From the NCBI GenBank assembly GCA_030035585.1, contig CM057476.1, positions 21,002,501 to 21,066,500 of the forward strand: 64,000 nucleotides of DNA, read 5' to 3'. This document shows, piece after piece, positions 1 to 43,529 of the stretch. Position 1 is the first letter of the stretch. Each line of letters starts with the position of its first letter. The notes under the pieces are model-generated. The model made no database searches and had not been told where the DNA came from. It was given only the letters and a program-made list of their open reading frames with translations. Made by a program: the position numbers and the translations under genes. Source of the DNA: Dugong dugon. Taxonomy: Eukaryota; Chordata; Mammalia; Sirenia; Dugongidae.

Positions 1-401
1 TTTTTTCCCTTGCTTTTTCTGTTACTGATTTCAAGTTTTATGGCTTTATGGTCAGAAAAGATGCTTTGTACTATTTCAAGGCTTTGGATTCTGTGAAGAC
101 TTGCTTTATAGCCTAACATGTGGACTGTTCTGGATAATGTTCTATGTATGTTGGATAAGAGAGTATAATTGGCTGCTGTTGGGTGGAGTGTTTGGTATAT
201 GTCCATGAGATCCAGTTGGTTGATTGTGGCATTTAGATCTTCCGTGTCTTTATTGAGCTTCTGGCTGGTTGTTCTGTCCTTCACCGAAAATGATGTGTTG
301 AAGTCTCCTACTATTATTGTGGAGCTGTCTGTCTCTCTTTTCAATGGTGTTAGAGTTTGTTTTATGTATTTTGGAGCCCTGTGTGTAAATATTTATTATA
401 G

Positions 402-650
402 TTATGTCCTCCTGGTGTATTGACCTTTAATCATTATATAATGTCCTTCCTTATCCTTTGTGGTGGATTTTAGTTTGAAGTCTGTTTTGCCAGAGATTAA
501 TATTGCCACTCCTGCTCTTTTTTTAGTGTTGTTTGCTTGATATATTTTTTTCCATCCTTTGAGTTTTAGTTTGTTTGTGTCTTTAAGTCTAAAGCGTGTC
601 TCTTGTAAGCAGCATATAGACAGATCATGTTGTTTTATCCATTCCACCAC
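402..650 (-). pseudogene. L1 ORF2 endonuclease fragment
   Basis: An 82-codon frame with WIKQHDLSICCLQETRF and RAGVAILISGK, the N-terminal AP-endonuclease part of L1 ORF2. The continuing frame is shifted and interrupted downstream. Not functional. Confidence 0.85.
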
Positions 651-1700
651 TCTCTATTTATTGGTGCATTTACTTCATTTATATTCAGCGTAATTATTGA
701 TAGGTATGAGTTTAGTGTTGTCATTTTGATCTTTTTTTGTGTGTTGTTGACTGTTTGTTCCACTGAATTTCTGTGCTGAGTTGTTTTTCTTTCTGTATTT
801 TCTTTTTATTGTTTTCATTGTTGTTGATTTTGTATTTTCTGAGTCTTTATATTTTTCTTGTTTTTTATTTTGATATAGGATTGTTAGTTTTCTTTGTGGT
901 TACCTTAATCTTTACCCCTATTTTTCTAAGTTTAAACAAGTCTTTTAGTTCTTTATATTGCCTTGACTTCCTCTCCATATGAAAAATCTACGACTACATT
1001 TTTAGTCCCTCTTTTTTGTTTTAATATTGTCATCTTTTACATATTGAATCTCTGTTTCCCTATTTTCAGTGTTTTAGCTTTGATTCATTTTTGTGATTTC
1101 CTTATCTGGGTTGATATCTGGTTGCTCTGTCCTGTTTTTCAGTCTTGGGTTGTTATTTGATGTTATTGATTTTCTAACCAGAGGACTCCCTTTAGTACTT
1201 CCCGTAATTTTGGTTTGTTTTTTGCAGGTTCCCTAAACTTCTGTTTATTTGGAAAAGCCCTAATTTCGCCATCATATTTGAGAGACAGTTTTGCTGGATA
1301 TATATTTATTGGCTGGCAATTTTTTTCCTTCAAGGCCTTATATATGTCATCCCATTGCCTTCTTGCCTACATGGTTTCTGCTGAGTAGTTTGAACTGAAT
1401 CTTATTGACTCTTCTTTGTAGATGACTTTTCGTTTATCCCTAACTGCTCTTAAAATTCTCTCTTTATCTTTGGTTTTGGCAAGTTTGGTTATAATAGGTC
1501 TTGGTGACTTTCTTTTGGGATCTACCTTATGTGGGTTTGATGAGCATCTTGGATAGATATCTTGTCATCTTTCATGATATCAAGGATGTTGTCTGCCAAC
1601 AAATCTTCAACAATTCTCTCTGTATTTTCTGCTGTCCTCCCGTTCTGGCACTCCAGTCACTTGTAGATTATTCCTCTTGTTAGAGGATTCCCTTTCGTAT

Positions 1701-2333
1701 TTATTGTAATTTTGGTTTGGGTTTTGCAGGTTCCCTGAACTTCTGTTTATCTGGAAATGCCCTAATTTTGTCATCATGTTTGAGAGACAGTTTTGTGGGC
1801 ATAATTCTTAGGGCTTCTTCATTTTTAAAAATTCTTTTATCTGATTTTTCCTCAAATAAGTTGGTGTCAAGTGCTTTATCTTCAATCTCACTAATTCTGA
1901 GTTCTGTTACCTCATTTCTGCTCCTGTGACTTTCTACTGAGTTGTCTAATTCTGAAATTTTATTGTTAATCTTCTGGATTTCTGATTGCTGTTTCTCTTT
2001 GAATTCTTCCAGCCTGTTAAATTTGTCATTATGTTCTTGAATCACCTTATTAAGGTACCCTTTTGCTTTGTTTGGGTGTTCCTTGGCTTGTTCTGTGTTT
2101 TGAATGATCTCCTTCCTGATCTCTTGAAGAGTTCTGTATATTAATCTTTTGTATTCCACCTCCGGTTGTTCCAAAAAATACTCTTCCTCTGGAAAATTTC
2201 TAGATTCTGTATTTTGGGAGCTTGCTGAACCCTTCATGGTCTGCCTCTTTTTGTAGTTTGATATTGACTTTTGTCTCCGAGCCATCAATAAGTTATTATA
2301 TTGATTTATTTTATCTTTGCTTACTGTGTCCAA
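1701..2333 (-). pseudogene. L1 ORF1 N-terminal half (coiled coil), rearranged
   Basis: A 210-codon open frame starting MDTVSKDKINQYNN, with a long Lys/Glu-rich coiled coil (EFKEKQQSEIQKINNKISEL). After KNEEALRI it jumps into a segment (DDKIRAFPDKQKFREP) that belongs at the C-terminus of L1 ORF1. The RRM that should lie between is missing here and appears, broken, further along. Confidence 0.8.
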
Positions 2334-3671
2334 TCTTCTTGTTTTGTTTTGTTTTGATATGCCCAGATAGGCTGCTCGTGTGAGATAGTTTGATTATTGG
2401 CGCCTTTGAATCTCTAACATCCTGTCACCGGGTGGTTAGAGCTGTTACTAGGTATGTGAGTCCAGGAGGCTGTTTACTTTTCTTGTATAAATTTAGCTCA
2501 GGTGTCCAGGTAGTTGGTCACCAAGTGTGTGGTGCAGGCTCTCACCTACAGTCCTAGACAGGCATGGGTGATTGGTATAGGTGCAGGTATCTGGCTGCAA
2601 TAGGGAGTAACGTGCTGAGTAAGGCAGGGGGCTGACAGCTGCCCCTGAGTGTCTGGGAGGAAAACACGTCCCTGTTCCCTAGAGCGCATAGGTGGGTGGG
2701 TTTTGCAGCTGGACTATGAGCACCCAGTGCTGTTGACTGTAAGGACTGGGGGGCATGACTTATTCTTGGACCCCTGTCACAGGTGGCTAGGTGATTTGGG
2801 TGGAGTCACCAGTCCTCAGGCCCCTGATGTGGGTAGGTGAGGACCCTTCTTAATGGGCAGAGCATTGTCAAATGTCATGAACCTGCCACTTCACCATATA
2901 GCTGAAACAGGTGAAGTTAGCCTTCAGGTATATACCCTGTTGTACTGTACTAATGAGGGCCTGTGCTGTTTAAATGGGCCCACACCGGTCTATACAGGGG
3001 TGACAGGCACTCAGAGTCTGTGGACTCCTTATGCCTATGCCTAGGGAAAGGAGCTGTGCCTACCCTGATTTCCTGGCCTAGGCGAGCCGGCAGATTATTT
3101 TTTCCACATTTGTTACTTTGTTCCCTCTCCAAGGCCAGTAGAACGGCTCAGGGCTCATGATGAGTACTACTTTTGGCCCAAGGGACAAATGAATCACTGA
3201 AGCTGGTCCAGGACCCAGTGCAGAGTGGGCAGAGGGCATGTAAATGGGAGAGAGAGTTCTCCCAAAGGCAGTGTTTTTTGATCCACGTGGTAGGGCAGAC
3301 GTAAGTACTTATATTTTGCTGATTGAGCACTGCTTTTCACTGGTTCTGGGTGCCCAAGTAGTCTCTCTGCCACTGGGTCTGTCCCAATGTGGAAAACACC
3401 TCCCGAGTGCCACTGCTTGCCTCACCGTGTATGTGAGCCAATCCAGCCTGAAGGGCGCCGGCGCCTGCCACATCAGGTCTGGCAACTCCTCGCTGCTTCT
3501 GAACTGTCTCTCCCTCCCCCTGCCACCCAGTCCAATTCCTCAACTTTGCCTTTGATGTTCAGTGCTCCTAGATTGTCATATATAATCGATTCACTTGTAT
3601 TTTTGAGTTTTTGTTGTAAGAGGGACCGCAGGAAGCATCTGACTGCTCTGCCATCTTGGCCCCGCCTCCGA

Positions 3672-4515
3672 GTTTTTTTTTTTAAAATAGCAGCTTTACT
3701 GAGATATAATTCACATAGCATAAAGTTCACCCTTGCGTTAAATGCTGTAATTCAGTGATTTTCTGTATGTTCACAGAGGTGTGCAACCATCACCGTTATC
3801 TCATTTTAGAATACTTTTATCACTCCCCAAAAAAAACTTTTCCCGTTAGTAGTCACTCCCCATATTTCTGTCTCCCAAAGTCTGGCAACCACTAATCTAC
3901 TTTGTGTCTCTATAGATTTACTTATTCTGGACACTTTGTATTAATGGAATTACACAATATGTGGTTTTTTGTGACTGGGTTCTTTCACATAATGTTTTGA
4001 AGGTTTGTATTGTAGCATATATCAGCATGTCATTCCTTTTTATTGTGGAATACTATTCCACTGTATGGAAATACCACATTCTGCTTATTGATCAGTTGAT
4101 GGACATTTGTGTTGTTTTCAGTTTTTGGCTATTATGAATGATGCTGCTGTGAATATTTGTGCACAAGTTTTTGTGTGGATATTTGTTTCATTTCTCTTGG
4201 GTGTGTACCTAGGATTGAATTGCTGATCATGGTAGCTGTATGTTTAACTTTTTGAAGAACTGTCACACTATTTTCCAAAGTGACTTTCCAGTTTACATTC
4301 TCACTAGCAATGGACAAGGGTTCCAATTTCTCCACATCCTTGGCAATACTTGTTATTGGTTTTGATTTGAATTTTCCCAATGACTAATGATGTCGAGCAG
4401 CTTTTCATGTGCTTGTTGGCCATTTGTATATCTAATGTCTATTAGAATCCTTTGTCCATTTTTAAATTGTTTTATTTGTCTTTTTATTGTTGTTTTAAGA
4501 GTTTATGAGATTTTG
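3672..4515 (-). mobile_element. Old LINE-1 3' end, antisense
   Basis: Starts with a T-run, then the typical antisense L1M tail (tttactgagatataattcac), then cattttagaat and tccactgtatgga words shared with the other antisense L1s here. ORF2 remnants on the - strand are heavily decayed. An ancient mammalian L1 subfamily. Confidence 0.85.
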
Positions 4516-4589
4516 CATTTGGGAACATTAGGGCTCAATCATAATCGGGCCTGGATTGTAAAAGCAAGATTAGAGAGCCCTGGTGAGAA

Positions 4590-4710
4590 ATGGTACCTGG
4601 TGCTAAGTCTTGACTGTGTTGGTGGCCAACTGGGCAACCTTGATTAGTTTATTACCCTCTTTGGGATTCAGTGTTTTCATCTTAAATTCTGTCGCTGAAA
4701 CTATGGTGGC
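4590..4710 (+). repeat. Probable MIR SINE
   Basis: Contains a degraded MIR core resembling the tract in which a count of losses and cctcagtttcctcatct-type words occurs (here ttcagtgttttcatct). Short and old, so moderate confidence. Confidence 0.45.
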
Positions 4711-4755
4711 AATTGAGATGCATCTTTTCTTTCCACAGAAAAGATGCCTGTCCTT

Positions 4756-5291
4756 CACGTAAACCAGAGACTCCATCAGCCTGAGATCAAAAGAGCTAGT
4801 TGGTACCAGGCTATCACTAATGGCTGCCCTGACAGGGAACACAACAGAGAGTCCCTGATGGAGCAGGAGAAAAGTAGGGTGCAGAACTCAGATTCTAGTA
4901 AAAAGACCAGACTTAGTGGTCTGATTGAGAATGGAGACCCCGGAATATATTGCCCGTGGACTCTCTGTTAGCCCAAAACTAAAACCATTCCCAAGGCCAA
5001 CTCTTCAGACAAAGATTAGACTGGACTATAAGGTATAAAATGATACTCGTGAAGAGATACATGAGACTAAAGGGGCAGCTCCTGTCCGGAGGCGAGATGA
5101 GAAGGCAAAAATGGACAGGAGTGGTTGAATGGACATGGGAAACCCAGGGTGGAAAGGAGGAATGTGCTGTCACAGTATAGGGAGAGCAGCTAGGGTCACA
5201 AAACAACGTGTGTATAAATTTTTGTATGGAAAACTAACTTGAATTGTAAACTTTCACTTAAAGCACAATAAAAAAGAAAAGAAAAAAAAAA
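4756..5291 (+). mobile_element. LINE-1 3' tail, 5'-truncated, sense
   Basis: Matches the L1 3' UTR seen at 46424-47100 and 60581-61084 and ends in an A-rich tail (5270-5291). A 12-base direct repeat (atgcctgtcctt / atgcctgttctt) lies at 4744-4755 and 5292-5303, the expected target-site duplication. About 536 bases, inserted just upstream of the PISD exon at 5516. Confidence 0.88.
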
Positions 5292-5515
5292 ATGCCTGTT
5301 CTTATTTATTGATAGAATTTGGAGAGGGAAGGGTCTTAGTAATGCCTCAGAAGGCTGCACCTGCCTTGTTAACAAGTCCCTTCAGGGTCCGGCCACCTTT
5401 ACTGAGGACTCCTGAGATGCATTAGCTTTTCCTGACCTTCCTGTTGGTGCTGTGTTTGCATGACTTCTCTACACCTGTACCCCCAGGCTCAAAATGTTCC
5501 TGTTTTTTATTACAG

Positions 5516-38210
<32,695 letters not shown>

Positions 38211-38285
38211 AGCATTGTGTTCTGTTCCTGGAAGCAGCCTGAGCCTCCTGCACAGCCCAGCGGGTGCCCTCCGGGGGTGAGGCCA

Positions 38286-38390
38286 CTAGCACAGGGCCTC
38301 CCGCAGGGCCCGGACGCGGGCAATGCAGACACTGATGGGCTGGCGTTGGGCCCGGAGCTCAGCAGCCAGGTGCTGGATCTGCACTTCCAC
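38286..38390 (-). CDS. SFI1: SFI1 last coding exon with stop
   Basis: Acceptor gcccacag; 34 codons and [23 protein letters not shown] followed by [14 protein letters not shown]. The 3' UTR is short, about 120-140 bases if the ATTAAA at 38165 is used. Confidence 0.95.
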   Translation of the reverse strand: MEVQIQHLAAELRAQRQPISVCIARVRALREALC

Positions 38391-38470
38391 CTGTGGGCAG
38401 GAGGTGGCAGGCTGAGTGGGAGCACAGCCCGAGCCTCCCTGGGGTTGGTGGGGGGCACCCTGGGCCTCAC

Positions 38471-38582
38471 CTCCTCCAGCTCTTTCTGCACCTGCTGCTC
38501 CGCTTCCTGGTCCTCAGACATGGGCTCTTCCCGGCTCAGCTCCAGCCACCGGCGCAGGCTGCTTGCTTGCCGCTGGCAGGAC
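38471..38582 (-). CDS. SFI1: SFI1 exon, C-terminal helical domain
   Basis: Acceptor acccctcag, donor gtgagg; one base plus 37 codons. [20 protein letters not shown] then [15 protein letters not shown], strongly charged and helical. Confidence 0.95.
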
Positions 38583-39169
38583 CTGAGGGGTTGAGACGCC
38601 TATTGCCAACCAGGTTGGGACCTGGCAGAGCCTCCCAGAAACCCCCCTGGGGGGGGGGGAGTGAGTCCTGGTGCAGTGGGTGGAGGGCCCCTGCCCTTAG
38701 GTGCGAGCCCTGTGGTCCTCTTTCAGCCTCCCACTCTCCTCGCCCCTCTTCCCCCACACAGCTGGGAGTGAGGGGACCAGTGTGCTCCCCTCAAATCTCC
38801 AGAGGCTGCCGCTGCTGCATCTTGCTAGTCACCAGGCCTGGGCCACTGAGCTCTGGGCCCGTGACTGATTTCCTGCCCCTGCACCTTCGTCTTCTGTGTC
38901 ACAGCTACACACCTTGTTGCCACATAACCAAGTCAGGGGCTTTACCCTCCCCCATAAGAGCTGGCCTCCTCGGGCCTCCAAATCACTTTGGCTTCTGCCA
39001 CAGCAGGATTGACGGGGTAAAGCCACCACCTGTGTGGAGGCCCTCAGGCCACAGCAGGGAGGGGGGGTTTCTGGACACTACCACCATGGGCTCCTCACCC
39101 CTAGCTTAGAAAAATCACCCATGGACTCTGGCAGCTGGCCCTGTCATGAAGAGCATCTCCGGGCCTCAC

Positions 39170-39248
39170 CAGAGGTTCTGCTTGGTGGCCTGGTAGTGCT
39201 GTAATTGCTGGCGGATCCCCTCAAGCTCAACCTCAAGTTCGGTGCTGC
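39170..39248 (-). CDS. SFI1: SFI1 exon, C-terminal helical domain
   Basis: Acceptor ttcccacag, donor gtgagg; two bases, 25 codons, two bases. STELEVELEGIRQQLQHYQA then TKQNLW, start of the charged C-terminal coiled coil. Confidence 0.93.
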
Positions 39249-39398
39249 CTGTGGGAATACGAGGAAAGGAAGCTTGATTGATCCTGACAGCCTCCCCCTT
39301 TCCTTCTGGAACCCAGTGAGTAGAGGGATGGCAGGTGCAGCCTTCCCCTCCCTTGGAGCTGCGAGTGCTCACTGCGCAGCCAGGCCTCAGATGCACAC

Positions 39399-39522
39399 CT
39401 GCCACTTCAGAGCCAAGTCCAGGATGGGTCCTGGTGCCTGTGAAGTCCCCAGGGAGGAGCAGATGGGGGTCAGGGGCACCAGCCAGGGATTTGGGTACCT
39501 GGGACGGAAGCTGTGCTGACAT
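39399..39522 (-). CDS. SFI1: SFI1 exon, linker
   Basis: Acceptor tcttccacag, donor gtgtgc (weak); 41 codons plus one base. MSAQLPSQVPKSLAG, then PDPHLLLPGDFTGTR, a motif recalled in human SFI1. It exits as AG-STELE into the next exon. Confidence 0.88.
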
Positions 39523-40864
39523 CTGTGGAAGACGGAAGGAAGCTGACAGGGAAAAGAGAAGCCCAGGAGGGCACCGGCCCTCGGACCCCATCTCCACCCC
39601 ATCACTGCAGGGATTGGGCTTCCTGGGCAGCCTACTCCTCCACAGTCCCACCCCACTTCCCCAGGGGCTGGCTTAGCCCTGACTGCTCCAAAACAGCTGT
39701 TCCAGACCAGGCTCCTCAGCCTCCTCCCCTGGCCCCCACCTTACTGAGCCTGCACTTCAATACGCAAAGTGGGCAAACGCAGTTGTTCGCTAATTCCAAT
39801 CACAATTCTTTGCTGGGTTCCCCCCTCATTCCCTCTGTTGAGAATGGACTTGCTCCTGTCATCCCTACCCCATCACTGGCAGTGCACAAAACAAAACCTC
39901 TCAAACCCACCCCCCATCCCAGCCACTGTGTCTGTGCCCCTAACCACCCCCTCCCACAGCTGCAGGAATGGGCTGGGGTCCCTCACCACCCTCACCACTG
40001 GAACCAGCCCCCACCGTGCTCCATTCCCCTCCCCACGCATCAGCTCCTCTATGGCGCCTGGGGCACCCAGTGGCTTTGCTCATGACCCCTGGCTGCTTTG
40101 CTCCCTCCTCCGTCCTCTGCTACTCTCTTCCTCATCGGGGCTGTGCCCTCAGCCGCTGCTGAGAATTCCCCAGTGGAGACCCCCAGCCCTGCCTCCTCCC
40201 TTTGTGAGGCCACACTACAATCCTGCTGCTTACTTTTTCTCAGAGGTGACAGGTTCAAAACAGACTCTTCATGTTTCCCCCAGAGTCTCCACACCCAGTT
40301 TCCCTCCTTCAGTGAAAGTGCCCACCATAAACCCAGTTATTGGAACCTCGGTTCCTTCCTTCCCGTCCCTTCCCCCTCTCAGCAACTCCACCAGAACCAG
40401 CCCACCTGGTCTCCCCTCCCCCCCAGGGAGGACTTGTCCACTTTTCCCCATCTCTGCAGCCACCACTGTCATCCAGGCCACCACAACTGCCATCCAGCAC
40501 CAGGCCGCGATCGAGAATAAAAAACTAAACGCGGCTCCCCTGCTCGTTAAAAGCTGTCAGCGACTCCCCATTCTTACAGTGCACACTCTCTGCCCTAGCC
40601 TGAGATCTGCGTGATCCGCTGTCACTGCCTGTCTGCGTGTGGGGGGTTTGCTCTCTAGACTCTCAGTTGCCCGCAAAGACAGGGACCCCACAGCCCCTCA
40701 ACGGCTGTGCCCTGGGGGCCTGGTGTGCACAGCACTGGCACCTACACCTGGTGAATGGACAAGTAGCCTCCTCATGTCTTCCCCAGCTGGGTGTTCCAGA
40801 AACTAGAAGCACAATGAAGAGAAAGCCAGACCAAAGAAGTGGCCCAGGTGACCGGTCCAGTTAC
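39523..40864 (-). other. SFI1 intron, pyrimidine-rich on + strand
   Basis: Strongly C/T-biased on the + strand (39700-40500), giving long open frames with Pro/Ser-rich text that I treat as compositional. No repeat family recognised. Confidence 0.5.
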
Positions 40865-41147
40865 CCTGGCAGAGGTCTCTATCCCACGCAGCATGAAGGA
40901 GGAAGGAGGCAGCAGCACCAGCTCCGGACCTGCACTTGCCGTGGGGGGCAGCCTTGGGCCAGGGGGTCTTTGCAGGGCCCCAGGCTGGGACAGGGGGCTG
41001 CATGAGGCTGGGGCTGTCCGGGCCTCCACCAGGAAGGGCCTTGGCAGGGAATCGCTGGCTGGCTGGGCTGTGCCTAGGCTGTGCTCCTGCACCTTCTCAG
41101 GCCTGAGCCTATGGAAGGCAGGAGCCTGGTCAGGCCACAGTACCCTC
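40865..41147 (-). CDS. SFI1: SFI1 exon, Pro-rich linker
   Basis: Chosen acceptor tcagtcccccag, donor gtaact; one base plus 94 codons. It includes LWPDQAPAFHRLRPEKVQEH and ASAGPELVLLPPSSFMLRG. An acceptor 25 bases further upstream also exists but breaks the phase with the previous exon, so this start was preferred. Confidence 0.86.
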
Positions 41148-41292
41148 CTGGGGGACTGAGAACCCTTCTTGCCTGAGGAGCAGAGAGGAAAGGGGCCTCC
41201 CCATCCCAAAACAGGCCCCAGATGGAGGTTCCAGCTGCTTTGGGAAGGCCCAGGACCATCTGACCTACCCTTGTCCCCTAAAGGGATCATAC

Positions 41293-41373
41293 CCCAGGGG
41301 TCTCTGACTCTGCTCGGGCTCCAGCAGGAAGTCAGGGTATCGGGGCTGCCTCCTTGCCGAGCGGGCTGCATTC
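41293..41373 (-). CDS. SFI1: SFI1 exon, PRYPDFLLEPEQ motif
   Basis: Acceptor tcttcttag, donor gtatga (a weaker but valid GT); one base plus 26 codons plus two. NAARSARRQPRYPDFLLEPE is a conserved short motif in the linker, close to human by recall. Confidence 0.9.
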
Positions 41374-42226
41374 CTAAGAAGACACATGGGGCCTGTTCCT
41401 CGAGGGCTACGGGGGGGCCTGAGATCTCTGTGGGCATGGGGTTATCTACTCCAACCCTCTCCACTTTCACACAGAGACTGAAGGCAAGAGAAGGAAACTG
41501 GGGCAGATCTGGGCCAGACAATACTTCCCAGCAGTGCTGGTGGCCTGTAACCGATGCCGTGACGAGGCTTCCCCTATGGCGGCTCATCCAACCTCTAAAA
41601 CCACCCTGGCCAAGGGACTGGGGGAGAAAACCACCTCCAAGACACTAGGGTTCTTGTCTGAGGTGGACAGTGCAGGGCAAGACAGGGATGAGGCCTGACT
41701 CTCTCCCGAGGCCTGAGGCTCCAGACAGTGCTAGCTACTATGGGAGCTGACACTCATCCCAGCGAGGTGGGGGAGGGTAGGTGTAGAACTGGGGAGACCA
41801 TCAGGGAGGCAGACACAGGGCAGGTTCCAGATCTCACCATGGGGACAGGGATCATGGCTTAGGCTGCAAAGGAAGAAGAGGGAGGACTGGCAGGTTTGGG
41901 CGGGAAGGGTAGGTGCTGCCTACTACTTTTGTCAATGACTTGTATCACTTTGGGGAAGGTGGCAGGAAGGCATCGGAGACGAAGGGACACATATCTCCTG
42001 AGCTTTGGCAGGTCTGGAAATCCCACTCCATCCTCTCCACCACCACCCTAGACAGAGGGCAGAGGTGACGCTGAGGGGAAGGCAGGGGCCTGAGCTGCTC
42101 AGATGTGTGGAGGGGCGGTGGCTGGCTGGTGCTGTTCCCTCTCAGGGCCCACTGTTCCTCCTTCCTGCAGTCAATGCTTTTGCCTGAGATGGGCGTGAGG
42201 AGGCAGAGGCAAGGGGGGCTACTCAC

Positions 42227-42480
42227 AGTTCCAGGAGCTGGGGCTCCCCGGCAGCCAGGGCCAGGCGGCCCAGACCTCGCTCAGGCCTTGCTCCCAGCCT
42301 CTTGGTCTCCAGGGTGGTGTCCCCAGCCCCAGCAGCCATGAGGCTGAGAAGGGGAACTTCAAATGTCACTCTCCTGGGCGTGGCGAGCGTGGGGGACAGG
42401 GGTTCCCTGGCTGGGCCCAGTACCTTCCGCTTCCAGAGCATGGCGCAGCGGTGGACGGCACGGTGGAGGCTGTGCGCCGC
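42227..42480 (-). CDS. SFI1: SFI1 exon, last Trp repeat and start of the disordered region
   Basis: Acceptor tgttggcag, donor gtgagt; 84 codons plus two bases. It starts [19 protein letters not shown] (last clear repeat), then [12 protein letters not shown] and [17 protein letters not shown] in a Pro/Ser-rich linker. Confidence 0.92.
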
Positions 42481-42555
42481 CTGCCAACACGCTGAAGTCA
42501 GGGGGACACGTGCTGTCTGCCCCGCTCACGAGAAGGGTGGGAGACCCCTGCCTAC

Positions 42556-42732
42556 CTGGGCCTGATGCTGGGCATGCAGCTGCTGCCTAGAGGCCTTCAC
42601 ACCTGCTGTGAACCGCAGGAGGTGGGTGACGCCTTCCTGGAGTAGCTGGTGGTGGTAGGCCTGCACTGCCTGCTCCAGCCGCACCTTCTTTCTCCTCCTT
42701 TCCAGCACAAAACCCAGCCAGGCATCCCAGGT
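42556..42732 (-). CDS. SFI1: SFI1 exon
   Basis: The acceptor (tctccttggag) has a shorter pyrimidine tract but keeps the phase; donor gtaggc; 59 codons. [37 protein letters not shown] and [13 protein letters not shown] give a long basic helix. Confidence 0.93.
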
Positions 42733-42843
42733 CTCCAAGGAGAGTAGAGGTGAGGCCTGCCCCATTCACCCCCAAGACCAGGTACTTTCCTCCCAGCAGG
42801 CAGGGCTGAAGCCCTGGTCCTCAAGATCCTGCACCCCGATTAC

Positions 42844-42918
42844 CTTTGCCTGCAGTGAGAAGGACCATAACCAGAGGGCCCGCGCTGTGCCCTGCTTCTC
42901 CTCCCTCCGGGCTGCCAG
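42844..42918 (-). CDS. SFI1: SFI1 exon
   Basis: Acceptor gcccacag, donor gtaatc; 25 codons, phase 0. LAARREEKQGTARALWLW then SFSLQAK, the same length and phase as the preceding 75-bp exon. Confidence 0.93.
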
Positions 42919-43325
42919 CTGTGGGCAAAGAAGAGTTGCCTCAGGGATCGATAGAAGGGCCGAACGTGTGAGCAGAAGCACTCTGGGATGGCAGGAAGGC
43001 CCAACCGAAAGGGCACAGCCGGCATGCCGGTGGGGGGTGGGGCGAAGCAGGGCTCAGGGAGGCTGCCTGAGGGGAAAGCGAGGCTGACCCTCAGGCCTTC
43101 ACTGTCCAGCAGACCCCCTTGAGTTCCCCATGCGTGCCAGGCTCACAGACACCGAGGGAACCAAGTCTCGCCTCTTGAGGGCAGGGCGATGGCAAGGTCA
43201 GCACAGGACACAAGCCCGATGACAAGAGCCCTGAGCAGGGACATCTAGCTTAGCCTGGGCCTTGGGGAAGGGTTCCTGGCAGATGATCCACAAGCTAAGT
43301 TTTTAAAGGCCCCATCAGAGTTAGC

Positions 43326-43529
43326 CAGGAGACCCTGGCTGGTGCAAACGGTTACCACACTTGGCTGCTAACTGAAAGGCTGAGGGTTCAAGTTCACCCA
43401 GAGGTGTCTCAGAAGAAAGGCCTGGCAATCTACTTCCAAAAAATCAGCCTTTGAAAATCCTATGAAGCATAGTTCTACTCTGACACACACAGGGTCACCA
43501 TGAGTCAGAATCAACTCAATGGCAACTGG
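43326..43529 (+). repeat. Afrotherian SINE, sense, with target duplication
   Basis: Flanked by a 10-base direct repeat cagagttagc at 43316-43325 and 43530-43539. The body carries ctaactgaaaggctgagggt, ctggcaatctacttcc and the tail catgagtcagaatcaactca. It lies in an SFI1 intron. Confidence 0.9.

Larger units (their letters stand above)
1..3670 (-). mobile_element. LINE-1, antisense, 5' end present, cut by window edge
   Basis: Read on the - strand, the element begins near 3670 with a GC-rich 5' UTR opening containing CCAAGATGGC (YY1-type site). ORF1 follows at 2333-1701 (coiled coil, 210 codons), then an RRM/C-terminal ORF1 part with stops at about 1690-1190, then ORF2 from about 650 with the endonuclease start (SICCLQETR, KGWKKIYQAN, AILISGK). 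It runs off the left edge inside the endonuclease. Stops and shifts make it inactive. A 110-base part of ORF1 is present twice (see findings). Confidence 0.9.

Noticed and set aside
39499-39522. A 24-base SFI1 microexon ending at a gtaccc donor
   Set aside because: Reading through gives a 124-base exon ending at 39399 with PDPHLLLPGDF, which matches SFI1 and fits the next exon in phase.
39769-40614. A 281-codon + strand frame rich in Pro and Ser
   Set aside because: It lies opposite an SFI1 intron with strong pyrimidine bias, has no recognisable domain, and composition explains it.
41148-41172. Alternative acceptor (cctcag) extending the SFI1 exon at 40865-41147
   Set aside because: It would need the previous exon to end in phase 1, but the donor at 41293 leaves two bases. 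The phase then fails and a stop appears.
40772-41587. A single 271-codon - strand gene
   Set aside because: Only its middle part agrees with an SFI1 exon. The rest is intron read-through. The neighbouring exon at 41293-41373 uses a different frame.
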